Below, one piece after another: positions 11,100-21,270 of a stretch of 64,000 bases of DNA. The stretch covers positions 1 to 64,000 of the forward strand of contig JAAKBF010000078.1 in assembly GCA_012656075.1 (NCBI GenBank). The letters run 5' to 3'. A program made the position numbers and the translations under genes. The notes under the pieces were generated by a model. The model had not been told where the DNA came from and did not search any database. It saw nothing but the letters and a program-made list of their open reading frames with translations. Position 1 is the first letter of the stretch; each line of letters opens with the position of its first letter. The stretch is from Phytophthora hibernalis. Taxonomy: Eukaryota; Oomycota; Peronosporomycetes; Peronosporales; Peronosporaceae.

Positions 11100-12009
11100 A
11101 GTAGTTCAGTCTGTGCCTAAATGAGGTGGAGGACAACTTGGAGGACAACTTACGACAACTTTGCAGATATGAAGAGAATGCTCACTTTATTACTATACTA
11201 TACGCTAATAAGTGCCCTCAAGCTACTCGAAAGCGCAGCTACAAAAGCTTCCCCAGACGAGTTTCGGACGCACATGAAGTCGAGCAGGTGGATGCAAGTC
11301 TCATGATTTCGTCTGACTCGTCCCGCCTTCTGCCGATTCATGCTCCTCGTTCCCGCCTGGCTGACTGGATAGCATGCACTCTCTTGTCTTTCTTGGGTGC
11401 GCCCTCTCTTTTCTCGCCTCCTCCACCGTCCCGCTTGTCACCCTTCCACCACTCGCCTGCTTCCTTCGGTTTACTGCTTCCTTCACGAATCGATCCTCCG
11501 CTCGTCCATCCGTGTCGCACCAGTGGTTGCTACGACGCCGCTGGACACAGCCATCGCCACCCCGCGTGAAGCTTGACGGGATTCAGACCTCTTGCCTCGT
11601 CCGCTTCTTCACTCGCGATGACGACGGGTCCGCACTCAAATCAGCTTCGCCCTTCCGTCTGCCTCCTGTTAGAGTCCGTCGCTACCGAAGGCAACACACA
11701 TAATTACAGCTTCTGTTAAAAAACAGAACAGAGATAGATAGACACATAAGTCGACCACCTCACTAAACGGCACGCCCTAAAGGAAACACAAGAAATGAAC
11801 ACACGATACACAATTACTGAGGCTGGAACCACCGCGCTCTATAATCGTCAATAGCACTGCACAGCTAAAGCGAATAGAACGCGGCAGCCCGTCGTCATCA
11901 AGACACCACGCTGGTAATTGATACCTGTCAGGCAGTCTAGATTTTCACCCAGCCACGCACCAGAGACAATCCTCCTCACTTGAACATGCAAGGGCGCGAA
12001 ACCGTAGTT
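11100..12009. other. intergenic, pyrimidine-rich on the plus strand
   Basis: 11300-11560 is strongly C/T-rich on the plus strand. Open frames exist on both strands; one at 11374-11703 even starts with a hydrophobic, signal-like segment. None has a recognisable domain, splice pattern or partner. I see no supported gene between NAA35 and casein kinase II beta. Confidence 0.4.
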
Positions 12010-12933
12010 TCATTTCGAGTGCTTGCTCACCTGCTGTTGGGTCTTCTCTTCATCCTCGTCCTCTTTTGCAAGGATTGCTAGGCGTCGGCGGTTCTCGGAT
12101 TTGTTGTGGATCTTGTAGCCAAACACGCGCGGCACGTACAGCAGTGTCGACGGCGCCGGCTCTAGGTCTCTGTAGGTCAGGAAAAACAGGTGCGGGAACG
12201 TCGTTCCGAAATACGCTCCATCAACTGGAAAAGGAAAGCAACAAGACATCAAGTTCACGTAAGTACTGTGCTCTCAAACACCAACTTGAAAGCAACACAT
12301 ACTAGCTGGGGTCTGGTACTCGTTGGCAGGTGTGTAGAGGTCCCTGCACTTGGGGCAGTACACCTTCATCTCCGACTTTTTCCACTCGTCGTGAAGTCCC
12401 GTCTATCAATCAAAAGTCAATCAAATCACCCACACCAATAAAGCACCCATAAAGTGTTGTAACGTACAGGCACAACCGATTGGCCGTCACAGAGCGCCCT
12501 GGGGCACACGCCAAAGTCCCCTTCCCGGTACTTCTTCATCTGGACATCAGCCCGTCAGCACTGAACTGTTCTACCTGCCCTACCCCGTTCTACCCTTACC
12601 ATGGCATCCAGTCCATGCGCCGTGACGATATATCTGGCGTGGATGAGTCCGTAGAGCTCGGCCGCGTACGCCGGTACATCGTCGTCGTACGGGATGTCTA
12701 AAAGTCACAAGGTCAGCTAAAAGGTAGAATTCTACCATAAAAAGGTAGAACGCCCTACCCGTCAGGTCCAAAATGATGTTGAGCGCGTCCTGGTAGTTGG
12801 GCACCTGGGCCCGCAGGCCGTAGAGGTTGAACGAGTCTTCGATGTAACTCTGCGCCACCTCGCAGAAGGGCTCGTTGCCCGACAGACTGCAGAACCACTG
12901 CACCCACTTCTCGTCCTCCTCGTCGTAGTCCGA
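12010..12933 (-). CDS. CSNK2B: casein kinase II regulatory (beta) subunit
   Basis: CK2 beta dimerises through a zinc finger and assembles the tetrameric kinase. Five exons can be followed. The first starts MSDYDEEDEKWVQWFCSLSG (12933) and contains FCEVAQSYIEDSFNLYGL, then NYQDALNIILDL. The second (about 12697-12600) has AAELYGLIHARYIVTAHGL. The third (about 12545-12470) has KYREGDFGVCPRALC. The fourth (about 12402-12305) has KVYCPKCRDLYTP. The last has DGAYFGTTFPHLFFL and PRVFGYKIH. The four zinc cysteines (CPRALC and CPKC) are present. An acidic, lysine-rich tail (AKEDEDEEKTQQQ) follows the usual end. An in-frame ATG at 12969 would add 12 residues; I prefer 12933 because family N-termini are short. 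No frame breaks seen. Confidence 0.95.
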
Positions 12934-13219
12934 CATGCTCGCTCCTACTCGCCCTTCGCTCCGGTCCACCGAGGTGCTTCTTGGTTTTTGGGCCGCTGGG
13001 GGCTCCCTCCCAAAAGCGATTGCAAAAAGATAGCGCGGTTAAACGAGTGTCACCAATCGTTTGCATCCTTCGGCTGGAATGGGGATTAGGAACCAGATGC
13101 TATCATTTGAAGACGATACTTTTAATTGTGCTGAACGTAAAATATAATGACGGTGCTTTAAACCGGTACGTTAGGACTCCAACCTTTGCCGTCCGCAGAA
13201 TCAACGGCGACTTGACATA

Positions 13220-13960
13220 GACCAATTTCAGAGACGCGCTGCTTGGTAGTGCTGACGACGACGATGGGGCCGACCCTATCGAGGGGTGTACAGCTTCGCT
13301 GGACGACTGGGACCGCTACGTCCAGTCTCTGCACAATGCTATGAAGCCGAATCTTGAGTATGGAGGACTTGTCCACTCGCAAGCTGCTATGGCGTTTGGA
13401 GCGACGGGGACCTCGGACGCACACCTCGCGATGTTTACAGATCCCCACAACGAAGTACCACGAGCAGGCCAACCTCAGGCGGAGCCAAATTGCTCTTTCG
13501 GACCATGGGGCTACCATCCGGAGTCGCACATTTTTTCGAGTTTCAGACGGTGAAAGTGGATATCGGCGTTTGTCAAGGCTAGAGTGGCTTGGATCGCAAA
13601 TCGGTCGGTTGGTCAGCATACCCCAAAGTGCAGTATGTGGGCTGTCACCACAACTGCGGGCCGTGAGTACCGACTCGAGCAGCGGGTGAACGAACAGTTT
13701 CCTCCCGATGGCGATGACGATCGCGCACCCATATTTCCCATTGGTGTGAATGCTGTGCTGGAATTCGGCTGCTGGGGCTTCCGGAGGATGTTGATCCCCT
13801 GCCGGATTTAACGACCCTGTGCAGGTCTCTTCGAACGGGTGGAGCGAATCCGTCAAGAGGTAGTCCGTCAGGACACGACGAGACGTCATGCGAGAGCTGT
13901 GGAAAACAACTTCCGGCGCCGTGTCAGACCCCGTCGCGCGTAAGTGGAAAGATAGACGCA
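13220..13960 (+). pseudogene. possible degraded coding region, plus strand
   Basis: Protein-like stretches occur on the plus strand in changing frames: FRDALLGSADDDDGADPI followed by DDWDRYVQSLHNAMKPNLEY (about 13230-13370), then HEQANLRRSQIALSDHGATI (about 13470-13530), and a basic end LFERVERIRQEVVRQ... running to RRRVRPRRA-stop (about 13827-13940). They could be pieces of one gene with introns and base losses, or a decayed copy. A 277-codon frame on the opposite strand has poor composition and I do not believe it. Family not recognised. Confidence 0.3.
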
Positions 13961-14043
13961 GTTTTAGCAACGTGCATTTCTCAGTGACCACTGCTCATAA
14001 GATTCTGTAGAATTGTCTGGGGTGGATTTGGACCACCGGGTTT

Positions 14044-14061
14044 TTGCCTACCGGTAGGCAA
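14044..14061. repeat. perfect 18-bp palindrome
   Basis: TTGCCTACCGGTAGGCAA is its own reverse complement. It lies in the gap downstream of ureD and contains the octamer TACCGGTA, which recurs in this window. It could be a protein-binding site or a hairpin; nothing nearby decides. The rest of 13990-14209 shows no gene. Confidence 0.6.
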
Positions 14062-14209
14062 GTTTCGTTTGAGGCAGTACTTACGTACATCGAGTGGGTT
14101 GGCGGCAAGTCGAGACAAATTCTATAAGCACCGCTCGCATATTAAAAGCATCATGCAAGTGCATTCACCACTTCGCGAGTATCGGGTCTTTACCCTCACT
14201 ATCTAATGT

Positions 14210-15375
14210 TCATCGGTTCTCCTGGTACGGTGAGAACCCAATAATCTCGCGCAGCGGTGCCAACATAGCCTTGACGTAGGTCATCGCTGACTCAGCATCT
14301 TGTCCGCAGAATCGCACAATCACTGCATTCGACCCCAATGAGCTCGCCGACGCAATTACTCCCGGGAAGGTATTCGCCGCCGCAAGCCGACCTTGGGGTG
14401 TGATATCCCTCGCGTTGTGCAATTTCTTGCGCGTGCTCAATTCTAACAATTGATCCATGATCACCTGCAACTTGGGACCGACAATCACCATAAGACCCAG
14501 CACGTGCATGCCGTGCATACGCTGGCGAAGACTCACGTCTTCTTCATCTGCGTTGAAACACACTCGACTACGTCAACTTTCACTCCAAAACTAGCAGAAA
14601 AACAGAATATCCGTACCTGCAAGACGCACCCGATCCGTCATAAGGCGTTCCTCGCCGACAAACACTTCAGACGTCGTGTCATATTCACTGAAGTCCCAGT
14701 GCTCGAGCGTCTCCGTTCGGTTGTCCCGGATGGAGCCAGTGGCCAAGTAGTTCCGCTTCCGGCCGCTTGTCAGCCAGTCCATGAACACGAGATTCGCGTC
14801 CTCTTCCAGGTGAAACACCTGCATCTGTCGGTATTTGGCACGCTCAAAGCAGGTCACCGGGTCGGGCAGAAACGCCAGCGTGGCGTTGCTCGCCACCTTG
14901 AGCGAGAAGGTCTGCGCCACGAACTGCCCCTCATCCTCCGCCTTGAACACCTTCGTGGTCGCCTGCGTCCCCAGCACAACTACAGTGCAACATTATCTCA
15001 GTATCTCCTTGAATCATACCTTCAAGACTCCAATCTTCTCACCCGAAGTGTCCGACGCCAGTTCGCATTCCACGACAACGGAATCGCCGCCAACGAGACC
15101 TCCACCGTAGCCCAGAATGTACTAGAATACAGATTGAACCCATGTACCAGTTAGTCCATCAGTGTACCTCCATACTTAAGAGAGAGAAAGAGGCGGATGC
15201 AAACACACACCGTGATGTACGTGTCGAAGCTCTGGTGGATCGTCCGTCGCGGGTGCAGGAACTTGAGCGGGTACGTGGCGTACACGTACGTGGCGGTGGT
15301 GCGTCCCCCGACGACCTGGTACTTGAGTTTGCCCGTCACTTGGCCGTCGATGGTTATGTCGGTGGTCCCGCCCAT
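14210..15375 (-). CDS. ureD: urease accessory protein UreD
   Basis: UreD acts with UreF and UreG in loading nickel into apo-urease. Four exons keep the family order. Exon 1 (ATG 15375) has YPLKFLHPRRTIHQSFDTYI. Exon 2 (about 15135-15025) has LGYGGGLVGGDSVVVECEL. Exon 3 (about 14984-14620) has GTQATTKVFK, NATLAFLPDPVTCFERAKY, QVFHLEEDANLVFMDWLTSG and LEHWDFSEY. Exon 4 has HVLGLMVIVGPKL and a C-terminal helix region ending at 14210. All key UreD blocks are present, including the GGG(L)VxGD and LPDPVTCF motifs. Length (about 330 residues) suits eukaryotic UreD. No other urease gene is in the window, so its partners must be elsewhere. No frame break seen. Confidence 0.93.
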
Positions 15376-15924
15376 GGTCTTGTCTGCGCTCTACGTCGAA
15401 GTCCGCGGACTGCTTGCACAGCATTCTGGCATGCGTGTCAAATCGGCGGGATCAGAATTCTCAGATATGCAATGAAGACGTGTGATTCGTCGGAAATTAA
15501 GACAATTGTAACCAATTACAGAGTGGATACTGTCGTTGTCTCGCAGCATGAATCTGAAGTCCAGCAACGTGACTTGCAACTTGCAAGCAGTGTGAAATCT
15601 GCTGTATGTATCTTTGAATCACCAAGTTGCTTGGTCCAGTGGGCTGCCTTCACGCAGCAAAGAATCTTGATCTTACCTACCATGCTGCTGAAAACCGTCC
15701 ATGACGACCCTCGGAAAAGCAGCAAAAACATGCATTGTTAAATGATCGCCTTTAGCTTCCCTTTGGGGCCTTCCATGGCGGATTCAAGCGCGTTGACCTT
15801 GTCAGTTGATCACGGCAACGATAAGTGAGTGCGACTTGTCAAAGTGCAACGTTGGTCACTGGTGGTGTCGTCGGCTCGCCCGTTCCTCGATCGCCGCTCG
15901 CCTCTACTTTCGAGCTGTTCGTCG
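15376..15924. other. intergenic, nothing supported
   Basis: Only short frames without domain signatures. This is the region upstream of ureD; I see no clear initiator. Confidence 0.4.
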
Positions 15925-16453
15925 TTATCGGAGACTTGCCTCGGTGCTCGCACCTTCGAGACTGGCTCGAGTGAGACAAGGAACTTGAAGCGTGGCGGCC
16001 TCAAGGTCGTCGCCAATGCGTGTCCTGCATTGCTGCAACACTTGAACCAGAGAGAACGACCGTGCCACGTCACACATCTGCAAGTTGAATCCAGAGCCGC
16101 TATTACATCTATAATTCCTGTACATTTACTTCGTCGGCGCCAGTTGTGAAGCGAGCGCCACCAAGATGAATCTCCATTGTCTGCAGCAAAACAATCAAAA
16201 TCCCGGATTGCGTTGCAGTCGGCGAAGTAGAACTGCGATCTTCGAAGCCGAAGAGACAAACTTCGGGTTTTTCTGCTGCGCATTTGACTGGATTAAAGTA
16301 AACCCCACTCCCTCTTGACAGGCTGTGCGCGTCAACAACGCAGACTGCATCATCTTCTGTCATTTTGACCTCGTAAACAAGCTTGAATTGGTAATCGGCC
16401 GGGGCTGTCCTTACTGAGCGCAAGTCAAGCGCGACACCTTCGAATCCGGTCAA
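15925..16453 (-). CDS. putative two-exon protein, unrecognised
   Basis: An ATG at 16453 opens MTGFEGVALDLRSVRTAPAD, followed by FKLVYEVKMTEDDAVCVVDA, to about 16125. A short GT-AG intron (about 16124-16075, GTACAG to TTGCAG) would join it to MCDVARSFSLVQVLQQCRTR and a stop at 15925. The product would be about 160 residues without membrane segments. It lies head-to-head with NAD kinase, about 100 bases apart, which suits a shared divergent promoter. I do not recognise the family, and overlapping frames on both strands keep confidence low. Confidence 0.35.
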
Positions 16454-16554
16454 GCAATCTCCAGCCGTTGGTGTTGTTGCCGTCCACCTTCTTCAACAAA
16501 AGTGGAAGCCAGTGCCCCTTTCTGTGTCGCTCGACGTCACTCCTCCACATCAGC

Positions 16555-18279
16555 ATGAGCGCCCAGCCTTCTGACGCGGCATTCCAGAGTTTGCCGTCCG
16601 TGCCCGAAGAGCTCACGCCCCCAAGCTGCAGCTCCAGCAGATCGTGGACCTGCGCGACACGAGCCGCGCCCAGCTGGCCAGCATGGGCTTCACCGACAGC
16701 AGCAGCCGCTACGACGCCGCCGTGGCCTCGGGCTCCGTGGCGCTCGTCCCCGCAGACTCCGAGCCACAACCTTCACGCTCCCGTCTCGCGTCCTACGCGT
16801 CGTCCTCCGGCGACGGCTACACCCTCGAGGACGATCTGCGCGCCATGAACGACCAGATGAAGCGCGTGCTGGCCTTCTGCGACACGCAGCGCGAGAACCC
16901 GCTGCGCCTGCAGAACAAGATCTCGGACCTGCAGGAGCAGCTGCGTCAAGCTGTGGCCGAGAAGAACTACTGGATGAAGCGCTGCAAGGACTTGACGGGT
17001 CATCAGCCGCCCGCTGCTGAGGTGGCCAAGGTGGATCTGCAGTGCGTCAAGAGCCGTCCACGTAAACGCACCAACTCGGAGCTCATTTTGATCGCTGATA
17101 CGTGGGCGCGGCCTGGACGCGACGGCATCTACAGTGAAGACACATCCAGCGTCGTGGAGAGCGACGTGTCGTCCAGTTACAGTGAAGCGGAGCTCGTGGA
17201 AGGTGAGACGGTCCCCGCGCCAGTTTCCGACTGCTGCAGTGCTCGGACGAGCAGTGCGAGGTGTTCACGCCCATGAACCGCAGCATCCGCACGCAACACC
17301 GCTCGCGCAACAACGTGCAGCTCATGTGGGATGAGCCACCCAAGACGGTGCTTTTGGTCAAGAAGCCGAATGAACCCGAGACGACGGAGATGCTGGAGCG
17401 ACTCGCGGCGTGGCTGCACAAAGAGAAGAAGATGGAGGTCTTTTTAGAGCCTGGTGTCCAGCAGGAGCTCGCACTGTCCTGTACCAAGACCTGGGGGAAA
17501 AACCCGAGGACTGGGAAGAGTGCCAGTCGTCGATTGACTTTGTGGTGTCGCTGGGAGGCGATGGCACGGTGTTGTGGGTCTCGTCGTTGTTTAAGAAGAG
17601 TGTGCCGCCTGTGTTCTCGCTTGCTATGGGGTCGTTGGGTTTTCTGACCCCGTTTGACGCCGAGAACGCCGTGGAGCACCTCACGAGTGTCATCAACGGA
17701 GGATTTTATATGTCGCTGCGCTCGCGTCTGGTGTGCTCCATTTTCCGGAACGGTGAGGAACGGGAGATCTCTGGTAACCTGCACGCACTGAACGAAGTCG
17801 TGATCGACCGCGGCCCATCGGGTGCGCTCGTTGAGCTCAACTGCTACTGTGACGGCCTGGAGATCACCAAGATCGCAGCGGACGGCATCATCATTGCCAC
17901 GCCGACGGGCTCCACCGCCTACTCGCTGTCAGCCGGTGGTTCGATGGCGCACCCTTCAGTTCCTGCGATGCTGTTCACGCCGATCTGCCCACACACGCTG
18001 AGCTTCCGGCCACTAATTTTCCATGATAGTGCCACCCTGAAGATTGAGTTCCCGAGCACTAGTCGCGCGGCCGCGTGCTATGTCTCCTTCGATGGCAAGA
18101 ACCGCGTCCGCATGGAGCGTGGCGACTGCATCGTTGTTCGTGTGTCGTCCTACCCGCTGCCATCGATCTGCCGGGTGAACGAGAATCAGGACTGGTTCGA
18201 GTCCATGATCACCAACCTCAACTGGAATCAGCGCCGCGCCCAGAAGCCGTGGCAGCCGCCTGTCACCAGCAAGATTTAG
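16555..18279 (+). CDS. NAD kinase
   Basis: ATP-NAD kinase makes NADP. Catalytic blocks are clear: VLLVKKPNEPETTEMLERLA (about 17350), VVSLGGDGTVLW (the GGDG phosphate-binding motif, about 17545), GSLGFLTPF, NEVVIDRGPSGAL (about 17795), then DGIIIATPTGSTAYSLSAGG and PICPHTLSFRPLI, ending at 18279. The roughly 230-residue N-terminal extension (MSAQPSDAAFQSLPSVPEEL, then a coiled-coil LRLQNKISDLQEQLRQAVAE) is typical of long eukaryotic forms and probably regulatory. Three single-base losses break the frame: in CCCCC at 16618-16622, near 17222 and near 17475. Each needs one added base, so I regard them as sequencing errors. The C-terminal part from 17892 on is repeated downstream. Confidence 0.93.
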
Positions 18280-18480
18280 GCTGGTTGTGCACGATTACGT
18301 GTACCATGGCCGACAATGAGACTTGTGTCGTAGCACGCTTGCTCCGCGGTGCTACCCTGTTATGCTTGCACCGCCGACCTTGCACGCGCTTTCTTCTTTC
18401 TGCATTCGTTGCGTGTGATAAAATATTTAAACTACTACAACGTTGGCCTCTAAGCCCCCTTCTCGAATTTGTTTGTCTTG

Positions 18481-20681
18481 CTAGTCTTGAGCAGGTTCAG
18501 TAGGACGTGATAATGTTGACTGGGGGCAACACAACGAGGTCAGAAGAAATTTACAACCAGTTTGGTAGTCGCAATGAGCAGACGCATGTTGTCGTACCTT
18601 CTTCGCGAAACCTGGCGGCAGGAATCCAAGCTCTATTTGTCGCTGCATCAATGTTGTCTTGTCGCTCTCCGCCTCCGAAAGCTGAGCAAGCAATTGCTGC
18701 AACTCGGCTGTGTGCTCTTGCCTGCTCTGTATGAACTTGGCCTCTCGGCGATTTGTCTCGTCCACTAGCTGTTTGTAGTTTTTGTGAATCTCCAAGCACT
18801 TGCGTTTGTAGGCATCGCATTTCTGGAGAGGGGGATACACAGCAATGAATGCACCGCAACAAAAAATGACGAAATAAGCGACGCTCACTTTTGGGACTTG
18901 CTGAGCTCTCTTAGCGCCTTCGACAACGCGGCGCGGGTCTCTCGTTGAACTGCAGCCAGTTGAGCCTGATAATCACTCTCTAGCTTAGAGCATTTCCTCT
19001 GTTGAACAACAATACATTACGCAGCATCAGTCTCGACGAGTGACACCCTCATCCAGGTGATTCAGTGTACATGTAAATCTCGTGCTGTTGCTGCGTGGCC
19101 TTCTTTCTCCTTATCGAGCTTTTCCACCAGCACAGCATAATCTTGTTCCATGTATTTGAGCTGAAGCGGTGAGTCAAGTCAGTTCTTGGTCATCATAAGC
19201 GGAATATGAGAAGTGACGATTGTTACCTTTCCTTGGGCCTCTTCACTTTCGAGCTGCACGTCTTCGTGATATTGGATGACTTCCTACAACACAAACCAAA
19301 TACATTGTCAGTCGGTCTTGTAAGGTTTTCCAAGCCGATTTAAAGCACATACCTGTGCTTCGCTTGGAGAGTGCGATAGTCATTCTCAATTTCTTTCAGC
19401 TTGGTGCGCAGTGTCACGCACTCCGACTTCATCCGAGAAGTCTTTAACAAAACAGCGAACATGTGAAGAAACCTGGAAAGTGAATTGTCTCAAACCAAAT
19501 CTTCACCGTACGAGTTCATGCGACGATGTCTGCTTAGCCATCATGATTTCCTTCTCAGCTTCGAGTGCCTGCACCATTTTCTGGATACTTTCCTTTTCCA
19601 TTTGAAGCTTGTGTGTTGCCTCTTCAGCTTCATGTTGACACTGGCGAAGTGCTTCCTCTTTTGCAGTGATCTAGCAAAAGCCGGCCAAATAAAAATTAGC
19701 CTTGACTTTATCCATTGCCACGTCTCAACATACCTTCTTCTCCGCTTCTGCAACAAGCCCTCGGTACTTTTCGAGGTCGTCTTCTCTTGCTTTAAGAAGT
19801 AGTGGATGCTCGGAATTATCATTATTCCTCAGCTGGGCAGCCGCGCTGGAATTCTTTTGAGCTGCAGCCTCAGCCGCTTGAAGCTTAAGCATGAGCTCAT
19901 TAATCCGATCCTGTTATTCATCAACGTGCGTGCTCACATTAAAGCGAGACCCAATATCATCACACAAATAACAACTAACCTTTAGGCTGGCTTGGTCTCG
20001 TTCCCACACTGCTCGCTCGTCTCGAAGCCTGTGCAGGACATTACAAAGTCGCGGTTCCTTTAGTATGGATAGGACAGTTTCAATCACACGGAACTACTAC
20101 GCACTTCATTGTAAGTGTGTTGTGGCTGCTGAAAATGAGTGCCTCTTTTTGCTTCAGTTGTTCTCGTAGGACCTCACTCTCTGAGGCTCGTTCGAGCAGC
20201 TTGTTTTGAGTGTGGTCCCACTTGGACCGGATGCTTTCACACTCGTCTTTCGCCCTGGTAAGTTGGCGACCGCATGCCTTCAAGTCTAGCTCCAGAGTTG
20301 CATTTCGTGTAGCCTCGTCGGCCAGGCGGAGCTCATGAGCACTCTTTTCATTTTCACAATGCTCCGATACATGCTGCAGCTCTTCCCGCACGTCCTACAT
20401 TTTATAGCAGCAACCAACGTGACTGCTTGCCCGGTAGTCTTTTCCCCCAAAATCCGTACCTTGACTTCGTCTCGCAGAGACTTAGTTTCGATTTGTGCGG
20501 CTTCACGTTGCTGCTCAAGGCGTCGAATTTCTTCAGAATGTAGAGCATTAGCAGCCGTCTGTTCAGCAAGCTGCAGTTTGTGCCTCAAGTCGTTTAGGGT
20601 GATTTCGTACGTCTCATGGATACACTCCATCTCGCTGCCCTGTTACAGCACCAAAACTTGAGCTCCAACGTCACAAAAGTC
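18481..20681 (-). pseudogene. 5'-truncated extra copy of the CEP83-like gene
   Basis: This is the upstream copy of the duplicated coiled-coil exons (from YETHEIC-region sequence at about 20630 down to the stop at 18481). It lacks the first exons, including the start codon, because the duplication breakpoint lies at 20681-20682. It would have no promoter of its own. If the duplication is an assembly artefact, this feature does not exist. Confidence 0.8.
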
Positions 20682-21069
20682 CATTGCCACGCCGACGGGC
20701 TCCACCGCCTACTCGCTGTCAGCCGGTGGTTCGATGGCGCACCCTTCAGTTCCTGCGATGCTGTTCACGCCGATCTGCCCACACACGCTGAGCTTCCGGC
20801 CACTAATTTTCCATGATAGTGCCACCCTGAAGATTGAGTTCCCGAGCACTAGTCGCGCGGCCGCGTGCTATGTCTCCTTCGATGGCAAGAACCGCGTCCG
20901 CATGGAGCGTGGCGACTGCATCGTTGTTCGTGTGTCGTCCTACCCGCTGCCATCGATCTGCCGGGTGAACGAGAATCAGGACTGGTTCGAGTCCATGATC
21001 ACCAACCTCAACTGGAATCAGCGCCGCGCCCAGAAGCCGTGGCAGCCGCCTGTCACCAGCAAGATTTAG
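20682..21069 (+). pseudogene. orphan C-terminal fragment of NAD kinase
   Basis: It repeats the last 128 or so codons of NAD kinase (ATPTGSTAYSLSAGGSMAHP to the stop at 21069) without the GGDG motif or N-terminus. It is the second copy within the 2,790-bp tandem duplication and has no start of its own. Confidence 0.9.
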
Positions 21070-21270
21070 GCTGGTTGTGCACGATTACGTGTACCATGGC
21101 CGACAATGAGACTTGTGTCGTAGCACGCTTGCTCCGCGGTGCTACCCTGTTATGCTTGCACCGCCGACCTTGCACGCGCTTTCTTCTTTCTGCATTCGTT
21201 GCGTGTGATAAAATATTTAAACTACTACAACGTTGGCCTCTAAGCCCCCTTCTCGAATTTGTTTGTCTTG

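Noticed and set aside
11374..11703. Possible secreted protein or effector (hydrophobic start MHSLVFLGCALSFLASS)
   Set aside because: The hydrophobic start is the reading of a C/T-rich tract; there is no RxLR or LxLFLAK motif, no cysteine pattern and no sign of a gene around it.
13158..13991. 277-codon open frame on the minus strand
   Set aside because: Composition is poor (many Cys, Trp and Arg from antisense reading), there is no domain, and the opposite strand has more protein-like blocks.
14450..15154. 234-codon plus-strand frame opposite ureD
   Set aside because: Antisense to conserved UreD exons and without its own motifs.
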